Notes under the pieces: model-generated | What the model saw: only the letters and a program-made list of their open reading frames with translations | Databases searched by the model: none | What the model was told of the DNA's origin: nothing | From: a virus | IMG/VR virus record: IMGVR_UViG_3300012964_000020 | Coordinates: 1 to 40,858 of that record | Direction: 5' to 3' (one strand) | Length of the DNA stretch: 40,858 nt | In this document: positions 17,458 to 24,390 of the stretch, piece after piece | How the letters are laid out: each line of letters starts with the position of its first letter | Position numbering within the stretch: the first letter of the stretch is position 1 | Program-made: the position numbers and the translations under genes

Positions 17458-17825
17458 TATTTTTTGGTCACCAATGTTTGAACATTATTGCTTAGGCTGT
17501 CCGCGGCGTAGCCAACAAGCACTGCTGCAACAATCACGTCTATGCCAGTGACGGGTAAAAACCCGTGTGCGATCCTAGCCCACAATAGTTCGAGATTGAG
17601 ACTATTTGCTCCTGGGGCTGTTTTGCAGAATTGCCACGCAGAAGAAGCCAACGCCCCAGCCTTCAACAGCACCCCGGTGCGGTTCCCGAAGACCATATAA
17701 GTCAGCAGTGAGACAGACGAGCGCTTCGTCGCTCGTACCATTGTGTAGTGCGCCACCGCCCCGACATATATGCAGAACAATACTGCGAGGTACGTCCACA
17801 CCAATATTTCGCCTTTATCATCCAT
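17457..17825 (-). CDS. Membrane protein of lysis block, possible holin
   Basis: 122 residues with two clear transmembrane stretches: VWTYLAVLFCIYVGAVAHYT near the N-terminus and GIDVIVAAVLVGYAADSL near the C-terminus, with a weaker hydrophobic patch around LLKAGALASSAW. Location between the DUF5675 gene and Rz/Rz1 makes a holin or holin-associated role likely. ATG follows the preceding stop by one base. The polar tail SNNVQTLVTKK ends at the Rz start. An alternative is an antiholin paired with the 88-residue protein upstream; sequence alone does not decide. Confidence 0.6.
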   Translation of the reverse strand: MDDKGEILVWTYLAVLFCIYVGAVAHYTMVRATKRSSVSLLTYMVFGNRTGVLLKAGALASSAWQFCKTAPGANSLNLELLWARIAHGFLPVTGIDVIVAAVLVGYAADSLSNNVQTLVTKK

Positions 17826-17826
17826 A

Positions 17827-18240
17827 TCAATCCCGCGTGATAGTCAGTTGAAAAATACTCCCGTTCATCTCTTCTTCAAATTCAGCGATCGCTTGCTTGC
17901 TGCGCAGCACGCCGGTCTGGCCATCAAGTTTGCCTACGTCTTTGCCGAGGGCTATACAGCCTTCCAGTTGCTTCCTGAGCGGAGCATCCCCCATCCAGTT
18001 CGCTGAGTGAATCTCAATCATGTTCCGCCCAGGCACATTATAAACCTGATAGCACCAACCGTGTTTTGGGGAGTTGAACCACCGGCAGGTGTATACACCC
18101 TCGGGGATGCAGCTGACTCCATTCTTGTTATCATGCCAAGCTAGTTCGCCTGTATGCCACGACTTTCCAGTATCAGTGGTAAGAACTCCAAAAGTACCTT
18201 CTACAGTACTCGGCTTACTCATCAGCGTTGCAGTTCTCAT
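17827..18240 (-). CDS. DUF5675-family protein, candidate cell-wall lysis enzyme
   Basis: 137 residues from ATG 18240, which has GGGAG 8 bases upstream and overlaps the previous stop (ATGA); a longer start at 18261 lacks this. Motifs in order: EGTFGVLTTD, LAWHDNKNGVSCIPEGVYTC, VPGRNMIEIHSAN, then EGCIALGK. This is the DUF5675 pattern (T-x-G-V-L, N-x-x-S-C-I-P-x-G-x-Y, I-H-x-x-N, G-C-I-x-L-G). Members usually sit in phage lysis regions with unproven activity. The order S-C-I-P...H-x-x-N...G-C-I recalls the His/Cys layout of L,D-transpeptidase-like enzymes, so it is the best endolysin candidate here, an inference. Confidence 0.7.
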   Translation of the reverse strand: MRTATLMSKPSTVEGTFGVLTTDTGKSWHTGELAWHDNKNGVSCIPEGVYTCRWFNSPKHGWCYQVYNVPGRNMIEIHSANWMGDAPLRKQLEGCIALGKDVGKLDGQTGVLRSKQAIAEFEEEMNGSIFQLTITRD

Positions 18241-18500
18241 TTCAGATGCTCCCTGATCCAATCAAGCGCCCCTGCGCCGATAAGCCCAATCAGAGTTATT
18301 ATGAACCCTAGTATTAATGACCCGGCAATCTTGTCTTCCAAGGCTTTACGCCGTGCCGCTTTCTCCGCCCGCTCCTCGATCAACGTTTGGATGAACGCAT
18401 GCTGTTGCGAGTGCGTCTCTGGGTCAATCCAGAAAATATGTTTATCTTCTTTCAACTTAGCTAATACTGCGTCAGCTATATCTTCCGGTTTCAGTTCCAT
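18237..18500 (-). CDS. Single-span membrane protein, holin-like (87 aa)
   Basis: The N-terminal part is soluble and charged (LKPEDIADAVLAKLKEDKHI then FWIDPETHSQQHAFIQTLI), followed by a basic helix EERAEKAARRKALEDK and one C-terminal transmembrane segment (IAGSLILGFIITLIGLIGAG) with a short DWIREHLK tail. The W-x-x-x-E-x-H-x-x-H pattern plus C-terminal span is seen in small phage lysis-region proteins. ATG 18500 is preferred because GGAG lies 6 bases before it; the ATG at 18512 directly follows the previous stop and has no SD. The stop overlaps the DUF5675 start. Holin, antiholin or accessory lysis role is inferred. Confidence 0.65.
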   Translation of the reverse strand: MELKPEDIADAVLAKLKEDKHIFWIDPETHSQQHAFIQTLIEERAEKAARRKALEDKIAGSLILGFIITLIGLIGAGALDWIREHLK

Positions 18501-18512
18501 ACCAAACTCCAT

Positions 18513-18926
18513 CTATTTCAAATTATATTTCGCCTGCAGCCCTAAAAATCCGTCGATATCAGTGCTACCTATTTTCGCGTTAGGGACCGCCATCAAATTT
18601 ACCCCAAAAGGCCCTTTTTCATATGAACCCATCAAGCCTGCGGCTGGCACCACATCAGCTACAGGGTATCCTGTAATCCCCCCGCCAACGACCCCGGCGC
18701 TGAATCGTCCTATACCGGTATCCGCATGCACTGGCATATATCCGGCAAGGGCATAATTCGAGTTATTCCTCAGACTGTTCAGGTATTGCCCGAGCATATA
18801 CCTCATATCACCATCCTGATATTCGAGCCCGAATCCAGGATTGGTTTCGTTGTAGTCCATCTGGTTTTTCTTATCTCGATTCCAGTGATAAGCTGATAGA
18901 CTCTGATCTAAATATAATTTAGGCAT
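18513..18926 (-). CDS. Putative beta-barrel-like protein after tail fibre
   Basis: 137 residues without a signal peptide. The run NETNPGFGLEYQDGDMRYML then GQYLNSLRNNSNYALAGYMP, SAGVVGGGITGYPVADVVPA and a C-terminal GFLGLQAKYNLK show regular alternation of aromatic/hydrophobic and polar residues, like an antiparallel beta-barrel or sandwich. The motif N-P-G-h-G-h-E-Y followed by G-x-Y-x-N-S is one I associate with small outer-membrane-type proteins carried by phages, but I cannot name the family. Position between a fibre gene and the lysis block fits either a tail component or an envelope-acting protein. Confidence 0.55.
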   Translation of the reverse strand: MPKLYLDQSLSAYHWNRDKKNQMDYNETNPGFGLEYQDGDMRYMLGQYLNSLRNNSNYALAGYMPVHADTGIGRFSAGVVGGGITGYPVADVVPAAGLMGSYEKGPFGVNLMAVPNAKIGSTDIDGFLGLQAKYNLK

Positions 18927-18929
18927 TAT

Positions 18930-20174
18930 CTACCCGCAGTACCAACCTGACCCATCGCACCATACTGGCGATACATAAGACCCCCCGCCGCTGCCGACTG
19001 CCGCTGCCCAAGAAGGACCCGTTAATTTATCAGTTACAAATGCTCTAGCGCCAGTTAATGCCGCTGTCGGCGTGGGAAGCGTTGCAACAGTATATACGTC
19101 TGTGCCGATCGTTGATCCTTTAACTCCAATGTTATTGCTTGTGTTACATACTCCATAGACAGCGACGCCGCCCGATTGGTGAGTGACCTTAGCGCCAAAC
19201 CCGGTTGAAGAGTTACTGGTGGCTAATAGTCCAGTCCCCCCAACACCTGACGCTGCCGCATACACTCCGTATCCTGTAGCGGTTAACCCATAAACACCGT
19301 ATCCGCTACTAGTGCTTGCCCCATATACTGATGCAATACCTCCTATACCACCGGTAGTGGCACTAATCCCACCCCCTGAGCCGCTGTTAGCTACAGTGAC
19401 AATAGCGCCACCAGTGCTTGTATTAAACTGCCCGGTAGTTGCGTTCACTGTCCCGCCTGATTGATTGGTACAGTTAGTTGCTGTGCCTACAGTTAATCCT
19501 GCCGCCGTACCAGTAATATTCGTACCAACCAATACCGAGGGAGTCCCAAGATTTGGAGTAACCAATGTCGGGCTATTGGCGAACACCGCAGCGCCGGTGC
19601 CAGTCTCATCGGTCAACGCAGCGGCCAGGTTCGCGCTTGATGGGGTTGTCAGGAACGTAGCGACGTTCGCCCCAAGGCCGGATACACCAGTGGATACCGG
19701 AAGCCCAGTGCAGTTTGTTAGTGTACCGGAGGCGGGGATGCCAAGCGCAGGGGTCACCAGTTGTGAACTGGTCAGCATGTTGTACACGTTGGTTCCGTCG
19801 CAGTACAACAGCATGTAGCTGCCTTGTGGGCACACTACGCCGGTGCCGGTAGAACCTTTGAACGTGATCGTGAATGCGCCTGTCGTGTTGTTTATGACGA
19901 GATACGTTTTGCTGACCAAAGGGCATATGACGTTGTGGCTGCCTGTCAGGGCGCCGGTGAGTTTAATCACATGCGAGCGCGCTTCGTCTGCAGTGCCGTT
20001 CAGCGCGGTCAGGGTGGTGTCCGCCGCGCCGGCAGTATTATGACTCACCGTGCCGGCAATTGCGGCTTCCAGCAAGGTTCCGATATTGATATCGTTGACA
20101 TCGCCCCAGGTGCCCGCCTGTTCACCTGTGGCGATAAGTTCTGTACGTAAAATCGAGCTGTAGCTACTTGGCAT
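18930..20174 (-). CDS. Tail fibre protein (414 aa)
   Basis: The N-terminus PSSYSSILRTELIATGEQAG then TWGDVNDINIGTLLEAAI is the attachment signature found in many podovirus fibres (h-L-R-x-x-h-h-x-x-G-x-x-x-G-x-W-G). The central part is Thr/Gly/Asn-rich with strand-turn repeats: PALGIPASGTLTNCTG, PTLVTPNLGTPSVLVGTN, then GYGVYGLTATGYGVYAAASG. This matches a trimeric beta-helical shaft. The C-terminus is short (PVWCDGSGWYCG) with two Cys and two Trp. The DNA has normal GC for the operon, unlike the second fibre at 14017. SD AGGAAT precedes the ATG. Probably mediates adsorption with that second fibre. Confidence 0.75.
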   Translation of the reverse strand: MPSSYSSILRTELIATGEQAGTWGDVNDINIGTLLEAAIAGTVSHNTAGAADTTLTALNGTADEARSHVIKLTGALTGSHNVICPLVSKTYLVINNTTGAFTITFKGSTGTGVVCPQGSYMLLYCDGTNVYNMLTSSQLVTPALGIPASGTLTNCTGLPVSTGVSGLGANVATFLTTPSSANLAAALTDETGTGAAVFANSPTLVTPNLGTPSVLVGTNITGTAAGLTVGTATNCTNQSGGTVNATTGQFNTSTGGAIVTVANSGSGGGISATTGGIGGIASVYGASTSSGYGVYGLTATGYGVYAAASGVGGTGLLATSNSSTGFGAKVTHQSGGVAVYGVCNTSNNIGVKGSTIGTDVYTVATLPTPTAALTGARAFVTDKLTGPSWAAAVGSGGGSYVSPVWCDGSGWYCG

Positions 20175-20176
20175 GT

Positions 20177-20782
20177 TTAATTCCTGAATTCTTGCATTTT
20201 GGTTTGGGCGATCATGGCTTTCATCTCCGTCAGGCCGGTGTCATACGCCGTTTTGTAGTAGGCCATAACGTCTGCACTTCCTTTCAAGAAAGTATAAGCA
20301 TGCAGCAGGGAGCCGTAAAGCAAAACCTGCTCAAAATTGTTTCCTAGCCAGGTCGTGCTGGCTGTAACGATTGAGGTGGGCATCGCATTGTAGTGGAACC
20401 CCACCGTATAAATCTGATCTGGAGTCGGCCCGAGAATGATCGTGGTCTCGTCGTAGCGCGCGTAAAACTTCGGTTGGGCCTGCGTAGCAGACACAGGATA
20501 CATCTCGGAAATATATTCTGCCGCCTTCGGCAGGAGATTTACCACACCGGAAGCAGTGGTGATATCGATCGCCTTGTCAGTGATGTAGTCCGTTGGTAGA
20601 GTAACACTTCTGCTACCTACCACCGTTGCTCCGGTCGAATTTTTCCTCATCGAAGGCAGCTTTGCCTCCATATGAATCATTCGCTCGGCCTGTTGCACGA
20701 ACGTAGGTATCGTGGCTATGAACGTAGTGTCATAACTCTGGGCGGTAGACTGTATCAACGAAGCCAGCGTGGCGTAGTTCAC
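20177..20782 (-). CDS. Head-tail adaptor protein (phage adaptor family)
   Basis: 201 residues. The N-terminal helices QSYDTTFIATIPTFVQQAER with MIHMEAKL, the central beta segment VTLPTDYITDKAIDIT, and the patterns PKFYARYDETTIILGPTPDQ and YTVGFHYNAMP are those of the adaptor proteins that ring the portal exit in podoviruses (SU10/gp6-like adaptor). A C-terminal helix pair EQVLLYGSLLHAYTFLKG follows. It starts with GTG, overlapping the preceding stop (GTGA), so translation is coupled. Its place between the small basic protein and the fibre gene is standard for this module. Confidence 0.75.
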   Translation of the reverse strand: MNYATLASLIQSTAQSYDTTFIATIPTFVQQAERMIHMEAKLPSMRKNSTGATVVGSRSVTLPTDYITDKAIDITTASGVVNLLPKAAEYISEMYPVSATQAQPKFYARYDETTIILGPTPDQIYTVGFHYNAMPTSIVTASTTWLGNNFEQVLLYGSLLHAYTFLKGSADVMAYYKTAYDTGLTEMKAMIAQTKMQEFRN

Positions 20783-20958
20783 TTATTGAGCCCTTTTAAT
20801 GTCTCAGCCAGTCGGGCACGTTTGCCGGTGACCCCAGGTTTCTTTGCTGCAGCAGCCAGTTTCTTCGCTGGGATGGGCTTACCTTCCTTGGCCCCGAGCG
20901 TTTTACGTAGCGCGCCAGGGTGCGCGATGGCTTCTTTTATCCATTTCTTCTCGCTCAT
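20779..20958 (-). CDS. Small basic conserved virion-module protein (59 aa)
   Basis: A short gene linked by ATGA to the gene before and by GTGA to the adaptor after it. MSEKKWIKEAIAHPGALRKT, then LGAKEGKPIPAKKLAAAAKK and GKRARLAETLKGLNK, matches a small protein common in podovirus head-tail regions (K-W-I-x-x-A-I-x-x-P-G-A-L-x-x-x-L-G ... I-P-A-K-K-L ... R-A-x-L-A-x-T-L). It is strongly basic and helical. The function is unknown; it may bind DNA or a connector component. The conserved motif and the double overlap make it a confident gene. Confidence 0.75.
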   Translation of the reverse strand: MSEKKWIKEAIAHPGALRKTLGAKEGKPIPAKKLAAAAKKPGVTGKRARLAETLKGLNK

Positions 20959-21305
20959 TTCATCGCCTTTCCATGACCTTTACGAGCGAGGCCAACACCG
21001 CGTGGTTTAGACTTGGCTTTGACGCGGCCACCTTTCCTGTAGTTATCCGCATCCTCCGCTTGGGTGAACCCAGAACGCAGATCGCGGGTCAACCGCGGAT
21101 TAACCAAGTCTTCCGGATTGGGGGTGGCGACTGTAGCCGCGGGGGTCGCGCGGCGCGCGGGAGCGACCAGGTTAATGATGCGTTCCCGCACATTTCCGAG
21201 GTATGTGTTCGGCTCATCTGAATCCGCCGCCATGCGCCCGTGCGGGTAACGCACGCCCCCGCCGTCAGCAAATTTAGCTAGCCTGGTTTTCTTCTTTGTC
21301 GGCAT
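20955..21305 (-). CDS. Small basic virion-associated protein (116 aa)
   Basis: ATG 21305 is chosen because GGAG lies 6 bases upstream; the open frame continues to 21404 but that extension overlaps the previous gene. It begins MPTKKKTRLAKFADGGG, continues YPHGRMAADSDEPNTYLG and NVRERIINLVAPARR, and ends in a Gly/Lys/Arg-rich tail (NYRKGGRVKAKSKPRGVG). The F-A-D-G-G-x-V and Y-R-K-G-G-x-V repeats resemble the short G-G-x-V elements in several virion proteins of this operon (for example MARGGIVAFRSGG at 10.5 kb). No enzyme motif. Likely structural, role unknown. Confidence 0.6.
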   Translation of the reverse strand: MPTKKKTRLAKFADGGGVRYPHGRMAADSDEPNTYLGNVRERIINLVAPARRATPAATVATPNPEDLVNPRLTRDLRSGFTQAEDADNYRKGGRVKAKSKPRGVGLARKGHGKAMK

Positions 21306-21315
21306 GGTATTCTCC

Positions 21316-21546
21316 TTAACCGTTTCGGGTAAATCGCTTGCCTTTAACTGCCGCGCCGGTGCCGCGCATGATGCCACCTTCAGCGGCACACTTGATCTTA
21401 CCACCAGTCTTCATACCCTTTTCCTTGTTGACTGCCTTCAGCTGGGCACGATCGCGGGCCTTATCGGCTTTCGAACCTTCCTTCTCACCCTTCTTCTCGA
21501 CATCAAACTTACTTTTCTCGAACTGTTTCATCGTCATCTTTGCCAT
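21316..21546 (-). CDS. Small basic conserved phage protein (76 aa)
   Basis: MAKMTMKQFEKSKFDVEKKG followed by EGSKADKARDRAQLKAVNKE and a tail with GGKIKCAAEGGIMRGTGAAV, KGKRFTRNG. This is a recurrent small phage protein type (K-x-x-F-E-x-S-x-x-D ... K-E-G-S-x-x-D ... G-G-x-h-K ... A-E-G-G). ATG 21546 has GGAG 6 bases upstream, whereas an upstream extension to 21579 would run into the zinc-ribbon gene and has no SD. Very Lys/Gly-rich, so nucleic-acid contact is possible. Sits among head-tail genes. Confidence 0.65.
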   Translation of the reverse strand: MAKMTMKQFEKSKFDVEKKGEKEGSKADKARDRAQLKAVNKEKGMKTGGKIKCAAEGGIMRGTGAAVKGKRFTRNG

Positions 21547-21559
21547 CACTATCTCCTTG

Positions 21560-21838
21560 TTATTTATACAGAAAATCACCGGTCGTGGGGCTGACTTCCG
21601 GGGTCAGCGTCCTGTCTGTGTTGCTTTCAGGCCTTGGATTCTTGAGCGCCTGAGGGTCGAACACCTTGAAAGTCCCCAATTTATACTGGGGATGATCCGC
21701 TTCCCAGCACTCAGGGCACACACGTATATTGGTACGCTTCATCCTGATAGTCAGGAACTTCAATGTTTTTAGCGGCCGGGTGAATCCACAACGATCGCAA
21801 TTTCCAACAGCCTTATTTTCACTAGCAAATTGAGCCAT
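21560..21838 (-). CDS. Zinc-ribbon protein in connector module (92 aa)
   Basis: Two CxxC pairs, CDRCG (about residues 14-18) and CPECW (about 41-45), spaced like a zinc ribbon, with strands TRPLKTLKFLTIRMK and TNIRVCPEC between. The C-terminal half is polar (HPQYKLGTFKVFDPQALKNP). Small zinc-ribbon proteins of this form occur next to head-tail connectors in podovirus genomes; their role is not established. The start follows the previous stop by three bases. No HNH residues are present, so it is not an HNH nuclease. Confidence 0.7.
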   Translation of the reverse strand: MAQFASENKAVGNCDRCGFTRPLKTLKFLTIRMKRTNIRVCPECWEADHPQYKLGTFKVFDPQALKNPRPESNTDRTLTPEVSPTTGDFLYK

Positions 21839-21841
21839 GAT

Positions 21842-22684
21842 CTACCTCAAGTTCCTCGGCTGTACGCGGAATGAGCTGCGCTCCCGGTCTTCCTCTACCA
21901 TCATTTGGAACTGCTCGTCGTATATCGCCTTTGTCTCCATGAGACGCTCTGGCGCACGTTTCATTGCCAGGTAATATGCCAATCCAGACACCAATGCGGG
22001 GATCGCGCGGGCAGATACATCCATCGTCAAAGCACCATCAGTGCCTGTATCTTGTATCCGACGCATGCGCCAGTAGGCCAAAGTATAGTCCTGCGCAGCT
22101 GTCCAGTTTGCTGCCTCTGCGGCATCAAATGTGGCCCCGGTTGTCCGGGCCGAGTTGCTCTTGATTACCTGCCCGACGATAAATCCACCGACGGCGGCGG
22201 TGGCTAGATAGAGACTGTTTGCGGTTACAGCAGCCAGTGCCAGCCAATTAGTCGCTGTAGAAGTGGGGGGCACCGGCCAAAGGGTCAGCGTAGGTGCGGC
22301 AATCTGGCGATTCACATAAAACTGCACTGGGCGACCATTGGTTTGTTTCGCCGGAATAGCTGAATAGTCTCCAACCGAAAGCCGACCGATGGCCAGATCT
22401 GTGTTCACTGTACCTACTGTGGTGCGGATTACCACGTCCAACACGTCAATCGTGTCCGCTGGTAGAGTGATCGTAGCGGCATTGGGTAGCAGGGCAATTG
22501 TGACCGCTTCGATAGTCCAGAGGTGTATACCTCTATTACCCCACTCCAGGGCAAGCAGATTCAGGCTACGGCGCGCGGTACGCACCTCATAACCTGTGGT
22601 GGCTTCAACCCCGATACGTTCGTATGCCTCTTCAATCAGCTCTGAAACGTCGGGGTTGAATACAGCGGTACCCGAAGTAGCCAC
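21842..22684 (-). CDS. Head-tail connector / tail accessory protein, gp4-like
   Basis: 280 residues, GTG start behind AAGGAG. The N-terminal pattern DVSELIEEAYERIGVEATTG, VRTARRSLNLLALEWGNRGI, HLWTIE, then ITLPADTIDVLDVVIR is characteristic of the connector proteins of P22 gp4-like type that attach to the portal. An inserted Ala/Thr/Asn-rich segment (about 145-195) interrupts the usual domain and has Ig-like strands. The C-terminal helix pair ends ERSSFRVQPRNLR. Family assignment follows the N-terminal motif and its place between capsid and adaptor genes. Confidence 0.7.
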   Translation of the reverse strand: MATSGTAVFNPDVSELIEEAYERIGVEATTGYEVRTARRSLNLLALEWGNRGIHLWTIEAVTIALLPNAATITLPADTIDVLDVVIRTTVGTVNTDLAIGRLSVGDYSAIPAKQTNGRPVQFYVNRQIAAPTLTLWPVPPTSTATNWLALAAVTANSLYLATAAVGGFIVGQVIKSNSARTTGATFDAAEAANWTAAQDYTLAYWRMRRIQDTGTDGALTMDVSARAIPALVSGLAYYLAMKRAPERLMETKAIYDEQFQMMVEEDRERSSFRVQPRNLR

Positions 22685-22687
22685 GAA

Positions 22688-22834
22688 TTACTCCTTGTCG
22701 CCTGACACTTGTTCTGGTTGAGGGGCTTCGGCCGGGCCGGTTTTCACCGAGGGCTCAGGGGCTGGCTGTTTCAGAATCTTGGCCAAAGCCGCTTCAACAA
22801 CATCCATACGTTGCTTCAAAGCAATGATTTCCAT
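22688..22834 (-). CDS. Small acidic/Pro-rich protein (48 aa)
   Basis: A short frame between two structural genes: MEIIALKQRMDVVEAALAKI then a Pro/Glu-rich tail (PAPEPSVKTGPAEAP) ending SGDKE. A strong SD (AAAGGAG) stands 6 bases before the ATG, and the stop is 3 bases before the next gene's GTG, whose own SD lies inside this gene's last codons. The N-terminal helix is amphipathic and could form a short coiled coil. No homologue recognised. Supported by ribosome site and tight packing. Confidence 0.6.
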   Translation of the reverse strand: MEIIALKQRMDVVEAALAKILKQPAPEPSVKTGPAEAPQPEQVSGDKE

Positions 22835-22845
22835 CTCAATCTCCT

Positions 22846-23310
22846 TTAGTAAACAAACGCGCCAGGTTCAAGTGGCCGATACGTAATGTAATGCCTCCAA
22901 GTGGCTGTGGTAGATCCTACACCCACGACCAACTTAATCGCGCCGTCAGGGCAGAATATGCCGAGTGGGTAGGTATTTTGATTGTTAGCCCCGCTAACTA
23001 CGAAGGTAGGTGCAGTGGTTTGTCCGTCAGCAACAGATAGGGATGAACCGGCGATAGCGGAAGCCAAAGACGCAGAGGCCCCAGTGAATGTAGCTGCGGC
23101 GCCCACAGTCGGAGCTGACTGATACTGCACTGTGCTCGCCACTGATGTACCGGAAGTAATACATTCTGAAATCAAGTTGATGATCTGTATATCCCCAGAT
23201 ACAGTAAAAATCGTATCCCCATTCACCATAGTTTTCGTCGCCGAAACCGCATTACCAACGCTGTTTCCTCCGGGTTGCCCCGCTATAGCGGGGGTAGCAT
23301 ATGCTGTCAT
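22846..23310 (-). CDS. Structural protein, decoration-like (154 aa)
   Basis: Gly/Ala/Ser/Thr-rich beta protein: GNSVGNAVSATKTMVNGDTI, FTVSGDIQIINLISECITSG, and a C-terminal TTATWRHYITYRPLEPGAFV. One or two compact beta domains with no charged clusters, typical of head decoration or stopper/tail-completion proteins. It follows two other beta-rich small proteins in a row (23312 and 23660), all 111-171 residues, suggesting a group of decoration proteins from one mRNA. Start right after the previous stop. The role is inferred from composition and position. Confidence 0.6.
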   Translation of the reverse strand: MTAYATPAIAGQPGGNSVGNAVSATKTMVNGDTIFTVSGDIQIINLISECITSGTSVASTVQYQSAPTVGAAATFTGASASLASAIAGSSLSVADGQTTAPTFVVSGANNQNTYPLGIFCPDGAIKLVVGVGSTTATWRHYITYRPLEPGAFVY

Positions 23311-23311
23311 G

Positions 23312-23647
23312 TTATGCCCCCATCCAAGTAGACACGGAGGCTCCGGTACCCGCTATAGCAGTCACCCGAGCACGCACCCACGCCCACGGAGCGGTAGAGG
23401 TGGCAAAACCATCTGAAGCCGCGGTAGTGGCTGTGCCAGAGACTGAAATAGTTCCGAGAACCGTACCGACGGCAGTCGTGCCATCGTTCGATACCTCGAT
23501 CACCACAGTAGCACTGAAGGCCCCCGAGGTACCGTTAGCTACAACCTGATACGTCTGAGCCAGCCCATAGCATTTGACCCAGCCACCAGTCGCAGTTGTA
23601 GTCGCCGCGCTCTGGAGTGGGACCGATCCATTCTGACGAATGATCAT
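23312..23647 (-). CDS. Structural protein, decoration-like (111 aa)
   Basis: A single beta domain: MIIRQNGSVPLQSAATTTAT, GWVKCYGLAQTYQVVANG, FSATVVIEVSNDGTTAVG, APWAWVRARVTAIAGTGASV. The arrangement of an Ala/Gly-rich strand, then V-x-h-E-V-S-N-D-G-T, then W-x-W-V-R-A-R-V resembles the immunoglobulin-like or head-fibre-like domains found in small phage virion proteins. GGGGG-type SD before the ATG. It lies between two similar-sized beta proteins. Probable capsid decoration, not certain. Confidence 0.6.
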   Translation of the reverse strand: MIIRQNGSVPLQSAATTTATGGWVKCYGLAQTYQVVANGTSGAFSATVVIEVSNDGTTAVGTVLGTISVSGTATTAASDGFATSTAPWAWVRARVTAIAGTGASVSTWMGA

Positions 23648-23659
23648 GTCAACCCCCTA

Positions 23660-24175
23660 TCAGTTCTGGATATAAACCACAGTCACCATAACGACGCCGG
23701 CTGTGAAGTTAGCTACAGTGCCAGTCAGCTGAGTATAGAACACGGTGTTTGTGGTCGCATTCATCATGGCCAACAGCTGCGCATTGGTGAAAGTCGGGCG
23801 AGAGCGCACAACTGGGCCGGTCATCAGGTTGGTGGAAGAGACATAATCCGTGCCCGTAGCGGTTACACCCGCAGTCAGGTTGGCCGCAGTTGGGCCGACG
23901 ATCGCTGTCGGGACATCGATGATGATATCCAGGATCGAGGAGTTGGCTGGCAGATTGAATGATGCGGTAGCTGCGCTACCGAAAGCTGCGAAGGCTGTTG
24001 CTGGAACACCGTTATACTGCGAAGTAGTTTGGCCATCAGCGTCGGTGACACTGGTGATATTTGCTGATGTAGCGAAGCAGACTTGCTGAGACAGGACGTT
24101 GTCGCCCAAGTTCTGCAAGCTACCTACTTTGACTGTGCCGACCTTGACCGGGCCGCTGAAAGTTGTAAGTGCCAT
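23660..24175 (-). CDS. Structural protein, decoration-like (171 aa)
   Basis: First gene after an internal terminator-promoter pair (24268-24322), so it opens its own transcript within the late region. Starts MALTTFSGPVKVGTVKVGSL, continues with beta strands (SFNLPANSSILDIIIDVPTA) and ends FTAGVVMVTVVYIQN. The opening F-S-G-P-V-x-V-G is common in small head-fibre or decoration proteins. CAGGAG stands 6 bases before the ATG. It lacks catalytic or membrane features. A position close to the capsid gene but on a separate promoter suggests high copy in the virion. Confidence 0.65.
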   Translation of the reverse strand: MALTTFSGPVKVGTVKVGSLQNLGDNVLSQQVCFATSANITSVTDADGQTTSQYNGVPATAFAAFGSAATASFNLPANSSILDIIIDVPTAIVGPTAANLTAGVTATGTDYVSSTNLMTGPVVRSRPTFTNAQLLAMMNATTNTVFYTQLTGTVANFTAGVVMVTVVYIQN

Positions 24176-24267
24176 CTGAGTTCTCCTGTAAGGGAATTAG
24201 CCGCCCCAGTCTCTTACACGTCCGTCGAGCCGGTCTGGGTAGGTGAAGTGTCTCGAATACTGAGTGT

Positions 24268-24296
24268 CTTATACAGGGAATTCAGGAGAAAAGCAA
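24268..24296 (-). promoter_or_regulatory. Internal late promoter
   Basis: On the minus strand TTGCTT, 17 bases and TATAAG lie immediately after the terminator at 24299-24322 and about 90 bases before the 171-residue structural gene. The -35 core GCTTGCT resembles that of the promoter at 25793-25822 (GCTTGCTA), so the two form a pair. Confidence 0.6.
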
Positions 24297-24298
24297 GC

Positions 24299-24322
24299 AA
24301 AAAAGACCTCCCGCAGGAGGTC
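24299..24322 (-). terminator. Rho-independent terminator after metallophosphoesterase
   Basis: On the minus strand a perfect 7-bp stem GACCTCC / GGAGGTC with loop TGCG is followed by TTTTTT. It closes the transcript carrying the 69-residue and metallophosphoesterase genes, 68 bases after the latter's stop. Confidence 0.8.
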
Positions 24323-24390
24323 AAGGCGGGGGCATCACTCCCCAGGAGGTACATCATGAATACTGCCGGGACTGTATCACATAAGTGAGA

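Noticed and set aside
24356-24388. Plus-strand 10-residue mini-frame behind a perfect AGGAGG
   Set aside because: Opposite to the late operon with no + promoter; probably chance near the terminator.
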